The notes: generated from the sequence alone by a model not told the origin. 64,000 bases of DNA from Sacculina carcini (GCA_916048095.2 OU696582.1:5761270-5825269); one strand, 5' to 3'; positions 1-11,599 are shown, counted from the first letter of the stretch. Numbers and translations are program-made.

Positions 1-1578
1 TATCATTTCCACAACGGTAATAGATTCTGTTATACACATATATTAGTTCAGGCTATGATACCGATTATGACAGCGATATTGAGGCTAGGATACCGTTTAA
101 ACACATTAGAGTTTAGACAGAAAGTTCAGACATTAGACAGAAAATGAATAGTTTGTTGTTTGAAATTAATACACAAGTATGAAATAGAAACAAATTAAAA
201 AATAAATTATTAGTTTTACCATGACCTATATACAGGTGCAACCAAGTATTTCACAAATATATATATTTTCAGCACAAGTATTAGCACGGTGTATCAATTG
301 GTATAAGACCAAGCCACCGACGAAAAAATAGTCGACCTCAAAGCAGTTATATTATTTTTTCCAAAAACACTAGAAAGCGTCAATCCCATTGTGTCACACT
401 TTTTTCACTATTGAAAGATAACATGTCGATAACGCCTTATCTGTAAACTTTTTCTGACATTTCCAACACGTAGAGTCAAAATATTAGTTCAACTATTAAT
501 GTACATTAAAAAAAAAAACACACACACATATATATGACGAACGATGAACACACATCTTTTTACACTAACTTCCAACTGACCATCACGAGGAGACGATCAA
601 TGATTCGACTAATTCCTGATGCGTCTCGATGACGCCAGTGCACACCAGTGTAAAAAAACTTGTTAAGTTTTACCTTTAGTGACATAATTTATTCAAGCTT
701 CAAATACCGACATGCAAGTCATACCTCTTGTGAATATATCCAGTGGCGGTGTTAGGTAGAGGTCTTTTGGTAAAGTATCGCCCTGGAATCAACTTGGTAT
801 AACAATATACTATTGTATGACAGCGAATATTTCCAAGTTGAAATTAATAAGTATTTGAGAAGGGCAGTGATATAAGAACGCCTAGTGTTTTAACCCTATG
901 AACTTACCGACAAAAACCGAGCCTTACGCTTACATAAACAAATCTCACATTTGTATACACTAGACTGTGATTCAGACGTCAAAATCTGGCGTGTGTGACA
1001 GTACAGCTCTCTTTGTGCAAGGGTATCCACGATTCTGTTTTGTGTCTATTCTGCTATCGACAATCAACTTTTTAAACTATGATCATACTTGTAGACTGTG
1101 AAGGATACCTGCATAAGGATGACCGTAAAGAAATTGGACGAGTAGTGTTTATGATAATTGTCCTACATCCACTCCAAGTGAAAATTCAACACCGAGAGAC
1201 AAGAACATTCTCTAGTTCTGACGCCGACACTTCACGATTTAAACTTACATCACGTGCTGGCAATATGCACGGCGCAACTACCTGATCCATAGCCGGGCAT
1301 CCGACAACGTCTACGTCAACCTATTGTGTACAGGTATGAACACTACATGGCACACGTTACTTGATCCAAAGCCTGGCGTCTAACGGTATCTACGCTGTCT
1401 CGACAATGTCTTTCGACTTTCCAAATCTACTCAACAACAATCTGATTCATAGTGTCCACACTCAAACATTGAAAACATCTCGTTCGCCTATTTGTCTATG
1501 AACATACGCGCGACAAATATATGTGATGGCTACAAACTGTTTTTGTACATTGACATGATTTAGTTCAATTTTATGCAA

Positions 1579-1580
<2 letters not shown>

Positions 1581-1641
<61 letters not shown>
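1581..1641. repeat. TA dinucleotide microsatellite
   Basis: About 60 bases of uninterrupted alternating TA. The open frame across it on the minus strand (a run of Tyr-Ile) is an artefact of the repeat. Confidence 0.95.
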
Positions 1642-1643
<2 letters not shown>

Positions 1644-1977
1644 TTGTAATAAGCTGAAAGTTTGCATGCAATGGTCAAACTCATAAAGTACTGAATAAAA
1701 AAGTGAGCTCATAATACAATATAATAAATTCGTTATACAAATACCACTTTTAAAAGATTTGAATATAATTGAAAATGCAGTTGAAATAAAAAACTAAAAT
1801 ATATACACCAATTTAGAACTTTCACACCTACCTCTAACAACACCATGCATTTGATTTAGCAAACATAACAGCAGTGGTGCCATTCAAAAAGAACAAAATA
1901 GATCAGACCAAGAAAAAAACAGCTACACGTCGACGCAATATGAGACAACCGCAGAGCGCAATAAAATAATTATTAGA

Positions 1978-2004
1978 ATACACACACACACACACACACA
2001 CACA
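1978..2004. repeat. CA dinucleotide microsatellite
   Basis: About 13 CA units. It lies just past the 3' side of the LINE tail at 2128-2373 (minus strand), so it could be that LINE's microsatellite-like 3' tail, as is usual in CR1/L2-type elements. That link is an inference. Confidence 0.8.
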
Positions 2005-2127
2005 ATCAGTACAAAGATAACCAGGTAGAGATATAAAAACTGATTACAGTGCACAAAAAATACCTGAGAACAAAAACAAGTAAAATATGAGTGTGCACTT
2101 TGAGCGGCTAAATTTTTAGCATAGGGT

Positions 2128-2373
2128 TTAAGACAATGTGGGATTAAAATACTTAGAGAACAAGTATGTGTACATATATGAAGTGAAAGCGAAGAAAGAT
2201 GGAAATAGAAGGATATGAGATGGAAGTGAATTATAGAAACGTGGGACAACAAATGACCAGGGATTTTCACACACTTTTCTGAGATATTGCAGATGATGCG
2301 AAATACGGACGTAGGGATTGGAGACTTGATATATTAAACGTACGATATATTTAGACTGATATTCACCGGACAT
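2128..2373 (-). pseudogene. 3' end of a CR1/L2-like LINE reverse transcriptase ORF (relict)
   Basis: The C-terminal part of this frame has the pattern P-W-S-F-x-x-P-R-F-Y-N-S-L-P-S-H followed by a hydrophobic/aromatic tail. The same pattern occurs in two other places: 12873-13127 (minus; APRLYNSHPSH) and the end of the LINE ORF at 21406-21941 (plus; APRLYNQLPPH). In LINEs this W-S-K-S-F...P-R-L-Y-N-x-L-P motif lies at the very C terminus of the RT ORF. Only the last 40-50 codons survive; RT and endonuclease are absent, so this is a 5'-truncated copy. Family assignment rests on the internal comparison only. Confidence 0.5.
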
Positions 2374-2794
2374 ACTTCACCTGTACATCAACCGGTATGA
2401 CACCTCGCGATATCAATGTATCAAATCCACACGTGATGAAAACACTAACCAAAAAGTAATGTGCGAATGTTTATACCGAAAACTATGTTTGAAAATGGAT
2501 ATCGACAGACATTTAGCAACGAAACGTTCTAAATTTCTTCCATATACAAACGTCGATCAATTCCCATGTATAAGCTATGTGATGATGATGGAAATTTGAT
2601 TACCGGGACATTTTACTATCAAGAACTTCAACGTGTTTGAATACAACATGCATATTGTGCATTGTCTTTGCGACCGATTTAGTCAAGCCGTTTTTTATAC
2701 ATATTTCAAGTATGATTGAAAATTATTATATTCTCGTCTCTGCCAAACATCGACTTGGCGATCCCGATATAATGAGTATCGTGACATAAAATAG

Positions 2795-4080
2795 AAATAA
2801 AGGAAAAAAGTTAGGTTAGGCATAGAATAAAGAATAAATATAATAAGAAAATAAGAATAAGAAATAAAAAAATAAAAGTTGGGTATAGAATAAAGAATAA
2901 ATATAATAAAAAAGGAAGAATAAGAAATAAAACTAAAAGTTGGGTTGGGTCGGGTTAGGAATAGAATAAAGAAAAAAAAAAGTTAGGTTAGGTATAGAAT
3001 AAAGAATAAATATAATAAGAAAGGAAGAATAAGAAAGAAAAAAAGTTAGGTTGGGCATAGAATAAAGAATAAATATAATAAGAAAGGAAGAATAAGAAAT
3101 AAAACTAAAAGTTGGGTTGGGTCGGGTTAGGAATAGAATAAAGAAAAAAAAGTTAGGTTAGGTATAGAATAAAGAATAAATATAATAAGAAAGGAAGAAT
3201 AAGAAAGAAAAAAAAAAGTTAGGTTGGGCATAGAATAAAGAATAAATATAATAAGAAAGGAAGAATAAGAAAAAAAAATAAGTTGGGCATAGAATAAAGA
3301 ATAAATATAATAAGAAAGGAAGAATAAGAAAAAAAATAAGTTGGGCATAGAAAAAAGAATAAATATAATAAGAAAGGAAGAATAAGAAATAAAACTAAAA
3401 GTTGGGTTGGGTCGGGTTGGGTTAGGTTAGGTTAGGTTAGGTATACACAAAGAAGTTAGGTTAGGTATACACAAAGAAGTTAGGTTAGGTATACACAAAA
3501 AAGTTAGGTTAGGTTAAAAAAAAAACAGCTAGGTTAGGTTAGGTTAAAAAAAAGAAGTTAGGTTAGGTTAAAATACTAAAAAAGTTAGGTTAGGTATACA
3601 AAAAAAAAAAAAGTTAGGTTAGGTTAGGTTAGTTTAGGTATACACAAAGAAGTTAGGTTAGGCATAGAATAAAGAATAAATATAATAAGAAAGGAAGAAT
3701 AAGAAAGAAAAAAAGTTAGGTTGGGCATAGAATAAAGAATAAATATAATAAGAAAGGAAGAATAAGAAAGAAAAAAAGTTAGGTTAGGTTAAAAAAAAAA
3801 GTTAAGTTAGGTTAAAAAACGTTAGGTTAGGTTAAAAAACTAAAAAAAAAGTTAGGTTAGGTTAAAAAAAAAAAGTTAGGTTAGGTTAAAAAACTAAAAA
3901 AAGTTAGGTTAGGTTAAAAAAACTAAAAAAAGTTAGGTTAGGTCGGGTTGGGTTACGTATCGAATAAGAAAATAAGTTAGGTTAGGTTAAAAAAAAAAAA
4001 TAAAAAAAAAAATAAAAAAAAATAAAAATAAAAAATAAAAAGAAAAAAAAGAAAAAAAAGTTAGGTTAAAAAAGTTAGGT
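2795..4080. repeat. TTAGG-rich satellite array with interspersed A-rich units
   Basis: Two components alternate. One is runs of the pentamer TTAGG (plus strand), up to five or six in tandem, often broken by A-runs or by a short 'tatacacaaagaag' unit. The other is a roughly 55-65 bp A-rich unit (tagaataaagaataaatata, then a G/A-rich stretch ending in 'gttgggc' or 'gttaggtt') repeated about nine times between 2815 and 3400 and again at 3660-3780. TTAGG is the ancestral arthropod telomeric repeat. Here it is degenerate and flanked by other DNA on both sides, so it is interstitial or subtelomeric-like, not a chromosome end. Confidence 0.85.
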
Positions 4081-4086
4081 TAAGTG

Positions 4087-4134
4087 TGACGTCAGAGGGG
4101 GGTGACGTCAGAGGGGGGTGACGTCAGAGGGGGG
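4087..4134. repeat. Three tandem 16-bp units each with a TGACGTCA palindrome
   Basis: TGACGTCAGAGGGGGG occurs three times in a row (starts at 4087, 4103 and 4119). Each unit holds the full 8-bp CRE/ATF palindrome TGACGTCA followed by a G-run. It lies between the TTAGG array and a gypsy relict. Whether it regulates anything cannot be told from sequence; a simple tandem duplication is the minimal explanation. Confidence 0.85.
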
Positions 4135-4340
4135 AGGGGCAAGGGGGATAATGTAAACAAATGTAACAAAGTGTTTAGGCCTTCTACTATCTGGAGTTAT
4201 CTGCGACAATGAATCAGAAACATGACTTTCGATGATATTGCCTTTTGGTTCTACAGGTGGTATAGGAGCTAAATCCTTCAACGCAACAATAGATTCCCTT
4301 CCGTTACATAATCTCACACGGGCGAATTTGGGGTGTGTTT
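4108..4340 (-). pseudogene. Ty3/gypsy pol C-terminal relict, downstream half
   Basis: On the minus strand the frame reads R-V-R-L-C-N-G-R-E-S-I-V-A-L-K-D-L-A-P-I-P-P, the V-R-L-x-N-G-R-E...x-D-L-A-P pattern found at the end of many gypsy integrases. The frame is interrupted exactly at the edge of the inserted LTR element (4341-8807) and resumes at 8808. It then ends in low-complexity codons toward the tandem repeats. No other part of this older element is visible. Confidence 0.6.
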
Positions 4341-4497
4341 TGTAGCAGTTCGGCTAGATACACACACACGGGCGCGGTTGATGAACGAATGTATATTATT
4401 AACAGCAATGGCGGATGAATGATAAGCAAAACACATTAACGACGCACCACATACAAAAAATACAAATACAATTAGTGTTGCCAGGTCACTGGCTACA
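4341..4497 (-). repeat. 3' LTR of element 1
   Basis: 157 bp, near-identical to 8650-8807, with TG...CA ends. The minus-strand 3' end of pol runs up to its inner edge at 4497. Confidence 0.9.
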
Positions 4498-7400
4498 GCC
4501 CCCCTACAGGTGCCTGCACCGACTGTACGAACCGGCGTGGAGGACAGACGGGTCTTACACGCCGGGACCAAACTATACGAGATGGCGGCAGTGATGGAAC
4601 TGGCGAACGAATTCGGGTCGGCACGTTCGACATAGCTGGTGGCGAATGAGAACCGGAACTTGACGGGTCCGATGAGGCCAGTTGAGACTGAACAGCACGC
4701 TCCAGATGTGCCGGCTTCAGTCGGTCCACGGCCACCGTGTCCTGTCGTCCTTTGTTGTTGATAACGAATGATTTGTCTCCTCGGTGAATCACTTCATACG
4801 GTCCCTGATACGGTGGAGTCAATGGAGGACGAACACTGTCGACCCTCACGAACACATGTGTAGCGGTTGCCAGCGATGGGAACACGAACGGACGCTCAAA
4901 TCGTAGCGGCGATGCCACGCTGTCGGTACAGGCTGCAAGTGGGCAAAGGACTGGACCAGTTGACGAGCCACTTCACTCGCTGGAGCAGGGTGACTCTCTG
5001 AGAAAAATTGTCCAGGGAGGCGCATTTTCTCACCCAGGACTAACTCTGCAGCCGAAGTGCCGATGTCGGGCTTGAAATCAGAACGCATTCCCATGAGTAC
5101 GACTGGTAGAGCCGACGGCCAGTTGACGTTCCTCTGCAGGGCAGCAGTTAACGCGGCTTTCAGCTGACGGTGGACACGTTCAACCAGGCCATTTTGCTGT
5201 GGCATATAGGCGCAAGACGTGGTCAGCTGCACTCCCATCAATACCCACAACTCTTTCCACAGGTCGGATACGAATTGGCTACCGCGGTCCGACGTGATAG
5301 AGCGGCAAGTACCGAAGCGCGCCACCCAGTCGAGTAGAGATTTCGCACAGGCGGAAGCTGTTGCATCCTTCATCGGGACAGCGTCTGGGTAGCGGGTGAA
5401 TCGGTCGATGACAGTGAAAACGTACTGGTATCCGCCGGACTCCGGCAGAGGACCCACAATGTCTACATGGAGACTCTCGAACTGACCGGAAGGTGCAGGC
5501 GGGCGACGCAGTGGTGTGACCTGATGTCTTGTTACCTTGCATTGCTGACAATGCAGGCAGCTCTTGGTCCATGCAGCAACTTTGAACGCAACGCGAGCGA
5601 ACACGAATCTCTCCGAGATCAAACGACGAGTTGCACGAACACTCGGGTGATGCATATTGTGAAACTGCTCATAGATCTCACGCTGCAGGGAGGCCGGCAC
5701 CAGGGGCCGATCCAGGCCCGTCGAAACATCGACGAGGAGTCCAGACGCAACACCTGCTATGCCACGTCGCTCGATGCTCAGTGATGCGGACGAGGCCAGC
5801 GACGCAACTTCTTGGCAGTTGACTTGTTCTTTGGCCAATGGCACTAGATCCAAACCTTGCTGTGCTTCAGTGTGGACGACAGAGGAACGCAGTGGAGCTC
5901 CTCTAGCGATGTGCACTGGTGGTCGACTTAGGCAGTCCGAGACGACGTTTCAGGGTCCGCTGATGTGACGAATGTCCGTCGAGAACTCACTTATAAAGGC
6001 AAGCTGTCGCTGCACTCGAAGCGAACGTTCTGCCGAACTGGTGAAGTCGTACGTGAGCAGTTTGTGGTCAGTCCATAACTGTAAGCCAGGTCGACCCTCC
6101 AGCAGGTGATGAAACCGTCTGATGGCACTGAAGAGCGCATGCAGCTCTTTGTCACCCGTGCACCGGCGTAGTTGGGCACATTGGAGCTTGCGAGAGTGAT
6201 ACGCCAAGGGAACCTAGATTTCACGCTGTTTCTGCAGGATTACTGCTCCCACGGCTGTGTCTGACGCATCAGTCACGACCTTGGTCAGGGCGTCGTTCCA
6301 CGGGAACGCCAGACGGGACGCATTGGCCTGTGCACGCTTGCTTGATTCGAAAGCGGACATCTGTGCATCCGTCCAGTGTAATGTACGTCGGCTGAGTCTA
6401 CAGGCGTCGTGAAGTGGCTGCAACAAAGTCGCGATGTGTGGGATGAAGCGATGAAAATGATTAATCATTCCAAGATATCGCTTGCATTCGTTGACACTGC
6501 CAGGCGGGGACATAGCGACGAGATCAGCAACTTTATCCGGCAGCGGTTCGATGCCGAGCGCAGACATTTTGAGGCCGAGAAAACGCACCTCAGACCGACC
6601 AAAGACGCATTTCTCTGGCTTCACAACGAGACCCGCTGTCCGGAGACGGCGAAATAACTCACTCAAGTCGCGGCGGTGTTGATCGGCGTTGGGTGAGTAC
6701 ACGAGAATGTCGTCGATGTACACATAGACGTTGGACATGCCTCGGAGCACTGAATCCATCAGCCGCTGAAATGTCTGTGCGGCGTTAGACAGACCAAAGG
6801 GCATGCGCCGGTACTCAAACAAGCCAAATGGAGTCGTGATGGCTGTGGTCTTCTGGTCTGGTCCGTGCACAGGGACTTGAGCAAAGGCTCTTGCGAGGTC
6901 CACGGTGCTGAACGTCGTTGCCCCACTCAGCCGGTCTGCGAACGTCTGAAGGTGAGGAACCGGATAGCGGTCAGGAACGGTCAGCGCGTTGAGACGCTCG
7001 TAGCATCCTACCATGCGATATGATTTCCCTCCGTCCTTCTCAACGAGATGGATAGGGCTGGACCACTGCGAAGATGACGGCACCAAAATGCCTTGCCCGA
7101 CCAGATAATCCAGCTCTCTCTTGGCTGCAGCTAGTTCCGCTGGCATGAGACGGCGTGGCCGGGCGTATACTGGGTTGCCACGTGTCGTCATTCGATGTTT
7201 CACGCCCGGTATTCTAACAGCAGGGAAGCCGGTCGGAGGGGTCGACAGCTGTTTGAACACTTCTGACAGGCGTATGTCTGAAAAACGATCGTCATCTGCT
7301 TCGTACCGTTGGTCAGTCTGAACGTGCGCTAGTGATGGATGCCAGTCAGTGCGATGCCTGGAACCGGTGGTCGAGAGGAAGGTGGCGCTGTCTACTAATC

Positions 7401-7788
7401 GATGCCGGCGCATGTCGATCATCAGACCAAACTCTCGAAGGAAATCCGCGCCGAGAATTGGTGTGGGCACCGCTGCTACAATGAACTCGAAGGTGTAAAT
7501 ACGACCTAGGCCTATATCTACATCCATGCGGCGGCCAACTTCGTATACTGGTATCGAAGTGCCGTTGGCAGCCCGGAGAGTCGGTCGTTGTAGGGCGCAG
7601 CGATTCACCTGGCATGCAGGCAACAGCGAAACCTCTGAGCCGCTGTCGACAAGATACCTGCGACCGGTGAGATCTGACACGTACAAAAGATGGCACTCGT
7701 GGTTGTTGCAGCCGGCCGTGGCCATTACCGTCGGCTGCTCCGTCCGTTTCCCGACATGTCTGTGTTGAAGGAGCATGACCCCAGCCAC
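4493..7788 (-). pseudogene. Pol of element 1: protease, RT, RNase H, integrase (multiple disruptions)
   Basis: Protease: L-V-D-S-G-S-E-V-S-L-L-P near the start. RT: L-V-E-K-D-G-G-K region, palm motif V-Y-I-D-D-I-L-V-Y. RNase H: T-D-A-S-D-T-A-V-G-A and T-D-H-K-L-L. Integrase: zinc motif H-H…C-x2-C, core D-I-V-G-P-L-P, T-S-D-R-G-S-Q-F and Q-N-G-L-V-E-R, and a terminal G-P-Y module (P-Y-Q-G-P-Y). Disruptions: in-frame TAG at 6214 between the RT thumb and RNase H, in-frame TGA at 5950 after RNase H, and a frameshift near 4910 between the integrase core and the GPY module. Not functional as it stands. Length and order are otherwise normal for a gypsy pol. Confidence 0.85.
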
Positions 7789-7868
7789 TTGCGGGCGGAT
7801 TATCCGTACTTACGATGCAGGCGGCACCAGCGACTCACAAACGCATCAGACTGGGACGACTCCTCGAT

Positions 7869-8504
7869 TTATAGTTGCCGCTGCTGTGACGCTTGCGGTC
7901 GCATGGGTGTGCGAGACTCACGCATTGTCCGGGTACGTAGCGCATCGCTGACCTGAAAATAATCCTCGTCTTGGTCGGCGCTCGGGATCACCTGGGCCAC
8001 AACAGAACTGGACGGCGATTCCAATTGATGATGGGCGTCAGCCCGAACAGCGACCTCACGGAGACACTCTTTGTTCAGCAACTCGCGGCAGAGTGATTGG
8101 AGCGCCCCAGGCATTCTGCACAGGAACACTTCGCGGATAGTTTCGTGGTCCGTGTCGTCTGGGTACAGTGCTGCGAGGTCTCCAAGTAACTCGGACGGCT
8201 TCCTCGATCTAAGTTGTCTCGGCAGATTCTCAAGTCGTCGAAGACGCTCTGCAGGTGTGAGTCGCAGTCTGTTTCTCAGCCTGTGTTGGAGACGGTCATA
8301 GCAGTCGGGGGCCAGCGGTGACTGCGACACAATATCTTTCACTAGCCTGAACTGAGCCGGCGGGAGTTTTGCGAGGAACTTTCGGAGTTTCGTGGCTTGT
8401 GTTGTGATGCCCCCATCAATGAGGAGGTTATCACACATTAACAGCCATGTATCAATGTCCATTTCATCGAGAGTGGGCAGTTCCACACAAATTGGGGCGC
8501 ACAA
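7869..8504 (-). pseudogene. Gag of element 1 (interrupted)
   Basis: The frame of about 211 codons has the composition of a gypsy capsid (L-x-x-L-P-x-x-Q…, R-R-L-E-N-L-P-R-Q-L-R-S-R-K-P-S, then a dimerisation-like E-V-F-L-C-R-M-P-G-A-L-Q). It ends at a TAA at 7869. Reading on in the same frame, a zinc motif follows at about 7789-7826: C-R-L-H…W-L-G-S-C with a second stop inside. Compared with element F (C-x2-H-x9-C-x3-C), the third ligand has become Trp. So the nucleocapsid is broken by two stops and one lost Cys. The start codon is uncertain. Confidence 0.7.
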
Positions 8505-8635
8505 TCCCTGTTCCCAATCCCAGCCGTCTCAAAAGACATAGCAAATAATGAAAATGGAAGCGAAAGCAATTATATAATCAATAATGAATGTGGGAGACAG
8601 TCTCTCGAAATCTCACTTGCATAAATCGAGAATAA

Positions 8636-8647
8636 TCGGGGTCACCA
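8636..8647 (-). promoter_or_regulatory. Primer-binding site, tRNA-Trp type
   Basis: On the minus strand TGGTGACCCCGA lies 2 nt inside the 5' LTR. It is complementary to the 3' end of metazoan tRNA-Trp (…TCGGGGTCACCA). The same site occurs in elements D (17-nt match) and F (13-nt match) in this window. Confidence 0.8.
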
Positions 8648-8649
8648 CT

Positions 8650-8807
8650 TGTAGCAGTTCGGCTAGATACACACACACGGGCGCGGTTGATGAACGACTG
8701 TATATTATTAACAACAATGGCGGATGAATGATAATCAAAACACATTAACGACGCACCACATACAAAACAATACAAATACAATTAGTGTTGCCAGGTCACT
8801 GGCTACA
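8650..8807 (-). repeat. 5' LTR of element 1
   Basis: 158 bp and near-identical to 4341-4497; the few differences suggest a moderately recent insertion. It is followed on the minus strand by a 2-nt spacer and the tRNA-Trp primer site. Confidence 0.9.
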
Positions 8808-8855
8808 GTTTTTATTAGCTCAACTTGATCCACTAGTGGTTCTTGTTCTCGTAAA
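8808..8855 (-). pseudogene. Ty3/gypsy pol C-terminal relict, upstream half
   Basis: Minus-strand codons R-E-Q-E-P-L-V-D-Q-V-E-L-I-K run up to the LTR edge and join in frame with T-H-P-K-F-A-R-V-R-L on the other side of element 4341-8807 once one GTTT copy is removed. This confirms both the older gypsy relict and the boundaries of the younger element. Upstream it is cut off by the AT-rich repeat region. Confidence 0.55.
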
Positions 8856-9090
8856 TAACAATCAATAGCAATAAATATGATTCAATAAGAAACAACCAAC
8901 AATAAATATATATATATATATATATATGATTCAATAATTAACAACAACACAAATAAATATGATTCAATAAACAACACCAGCCAACACTGAGTAGAATTAT
9001 GATTTATTCAATAACAACAACAAGTAACAAATAGTAATAAATAGAGAGTGAAATAAGAATATATATAAATAAATAGAAAATGTTTAAGAA

Positions 9091-9640
9091 TAAATATGAA
9101 TAAATAACAATAAATATGAATAAATAACAATAAATATGAATAAATAACAATAAATATGAATAAATAACAATAAATATGAATAAATAACAATAAATATGAA
9201 TAAATAACAATAAATATGAATAAATAACAATAAATATGAATAAATAACAATAAATATGAATAAATAACAATAAATATGAATAAATAACAATAAATATGAA
9301 TAAATAACAATAAATATGAATAAATAACAATAAATATGAATAAATAACAATAAATATGAATAAATAACAATAAATATGAATAAATAACAATAAATATGAA
9401 TAAATAACAATAAATATGAATAAATAACAATAAATATGAATAAACAACAATATATATCTTGAGATATGATATGAATAAATAACAATAAATATGAATAAAC
9501 AACAGTATATATCCTGAGATATGATATGAATATATAACAATAAACATGAATAAATAACAATAAACATGAATAAATAACAATAAAAATGAATAAATAATAA
9601 TAAACATGAATAAATAACAATAAATATGAATCAATAAGCA
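9091..9640. repeat. 20-bp AT-rich minisatellite
   Basis: The unit taaataacaataaatatgaa is repeated almost without change from 9091 to about 9444 (about 18 copies), then as degenerate copies to about 9640; related but irregular sequence extends left to about 8860. Because 20 is not a multiple of 3 and the unit has no stop in any minus-strand frame, all three minus frames are open across it. Those frames are not genes. It abuts the 3' end of the minus-strand LINE (9659), so it may have grown from that LINE's tail. Confidence 0.95.
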
Positions 9641-9658
9641 ATTAATAAGACTCACCAG

Positions 9659-11448
9659 TTAATTCCGCTCATTCAGTAGCATTTCATTGACTTTCGCCTT
9701 GAATTTGACAATCGCCTCCTCCTTCAACGTGTTCCAAGTAGCGACAGTGGCCGGACGAAAGGAATGCTGGAATTGCTTTGTACGACAACCAATTGGAGCC
9801 ATGTACTGGGAATGCTGTTTGGATGTAAACCGTGTGCTTCTTGCTGCCACGAAATCATCAGGAATTGACTTGCTCATTGGACGACGATCGTTGTGCTTGA
9901 TCTTGTACAGCATGCACATGCTGCTGACCTTTCGACGATGGAAAAGATCACCAAAAATCAAGTCACCACAGAGAAAATTGCAAGTTCTAACAACTCTGTT
10001 GATGAAATTGAGGTGACAATCCGCAGCAGAAGACCACACGAGGGCACAGTACTCCAGAAGTGGCTAAATGAAACATCGAAAACAACTTTTGGAGAATGTG
10101 CTGCTACCGAACATCCGATATGCCTTTCTTATAATTCCCAGTTTCCGCGATGCCGAACAAACTAGCTTCCGAATGTGACTTTGAAATGTCAGTTTTGAGT
10201 CTACATGCACTCCCAATATTTTGAGCAAATCACACAAACTGAGATGGGCGTTATTTATGAGAATAGCTGCATGTTAAGGTTGAACGATACGTGAACTAGA
10301 AACCAGCAAGCATTTAGATTTCGAAGTGATCAGCATCATATTCCTCCTCTCACACCACTTCAGGACGCTGCTGATATCGTCGTTGACCGTTTGACTCACC
10401 TGTGGTCAGCATATCATCAGCATATCCATATACAGGGTTGCGTGTGGTTGTGTACAGGTTAGCGGTGTGAATGTTGATCAGAATAGGACCCAACACACTT
10501 CCCTGCGGGACACCGGACACAATCTGCCAGCCACTGTATGCTCCATCGATGGCAGCACGTTGTACGCGATTGGAGAGAAATTGATGCAAAACATTCAGCA
10601 AGCGGCTGCCGACTCCAATGTTTCTCAGTTTTTGCAACAAACCCTGGTGGCTCACACGGTCAAATGCCGCCGAGAAATCCAACTGCACAATCCAGGCTTC
10701 ACTGCCTTTGTCTAGCACTTGTTGGAGCTCGTGCGTGATATTAAGCAGAGCATCAGTCATGCTGAGGTGTTTGCGGTATGCAAACTGGTTTTCCGACAGT
10801 AGATGGTTGCTCTCCAGGTACTTGGACAGTCTGGAATATATCAAGTGCTCGGATATTTAGGACAGAATCGGCGTAATTGATATCTGCCGGTAGTTTACAA
10901 CACCAGCTGAATTGCTTCCTTTTGGTATGGGCGTGATATTCGCAACCCGCCAACAGGATGGAAACGAACCAGTCATCATCAAGCGCCTGAAAACAGCACT
11001 GGGCTTCGGAGCTAGAGTATCTGCCGTGTTCTTGAAAAATAGCGGAAACATATTCAGAGGGTCTGCTCCTCCGTGGGCATCAAGATTTTTTATGAGATTC
11101 GCCACTTATTTTGATCGGAAAGCAATATTCTTTATTTTCGGGGCTAGGACAGGTGAATTGTCCGACGAAATGGACCCTTGACATTGCTTGGTATTGAAGT
11201 AATCCATTAGCAACTCTGCCTTCGCTGCTCGGCTGCTTTTGAGCTCACCGTTGGCTGAAAACAATGGAGGGAGAGACAGGACATGTCCAAACACTGACGA
11301 TTTCAACGTTGTGGGCGTCATTGGCAGATGTTATCTTTTCAGCAAGTTTCTTTGAGTGACGTGTTTCCGCTTCTGAATACACATGCTCAGCATGCCGTCT
11401 GGCCTCAGTGTAGACATTCCATGAATTGCTGAGCTTGATCGAAGCCAC
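9659..11448 (-). pseudogene. LINE reverse transcriptase region (fragmented)
   Basis: Pieces in order on the minus strand: linker 11106-11448; RT fingers 10857-11105 (W-R-V-A-N-I-T-P-I-P-K-G and N-Y-R-Q-I-S-I-T-P); palm 10350-10844 (Q-L-D-F-S-A-A-F-D-R-V-S-H, G-V-P-Q-G-S-V-L-G-P, catalytic Y-A-D-D); and a C-terminal segment 9659-10039 (F-R-P-A-T-V-A-T-W-N-T-L). The first three pieces share one frame, separated by TAA codons, so the ORF has decayed by point mutation plus at least one frameshift near 10300. Confidence 0.8.
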
Positions 11449-11599
11449 TTGTGTTGAGCCTCCTGCTTGGATTCACGTGTGCTGCGACATTCGTTGGTGA
11501 ACCAGGTTTTGTCATCAGAGCGAAAACGTAGTTTTTAGTAGGCACTCTCTTTGAGATGACATCGGTAATGTATTTGTTCAATGCATCGATAGGACATTC

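Larger units (their letters stand above)
1..2127. other. AT-rich non-coding stretch
   Basis: No gene is recognisable here. Short open frames (for example at 1079-1285) have no domain-like composition and no similarity to anything else in the window. The stretch holds a TA microsatellite at about 1581-1641 and a CA microsatellite at about 1978-2004. It may be intergenic or intronic. Confidence 0.6.
4341..8807 (-). mobile_element. CsRn1-like Ty3/gypsy LTR retrotransposon (element 1)
   Basis: Complete boundaries: LTRs at 4341-4497 and 8650-8807 (157-158 bp, TGTAGCAG to GGCTACA), flanked by a 4-bp target duplication GTTT (4337-4340 and 8808-8811). The primer-binding site beside the 5' LTR is TGGTGACCCCGA, matching the 3' end of metazoan tRNA-Trp. 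Gag and pol (protease, RT, RNase H, integrase in that order) are all recognisable but carry several stops and frameshifts. tRNA-Trp priming and a CHCC gag motif are reported features of the CsRn1 clade. The element is inserted in an older gypsy pol relict. Confidence 0.9.

Noticed and set aside
1079..1285. 68-codon open frame on plus strand
   Set aside because: No motif, no similar sequence in the window, AT-rich context; chance openness.
2795..4080. True chromosome end
   Set aside because: Degenerate TTAGG runs with ordinary DNA on both sides.
4314..4571. 85-codon minus frame across an LTR
   Set aside because: Crosses the LTR edge of element 1; composed of LTR and pol-tail sequence.
9004..9655. 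Three overlapping long minus-strand frames (185-215 codons)
   Set aside because: Pure translation of the 20-bp minisatellite, stop-free in all three frames.
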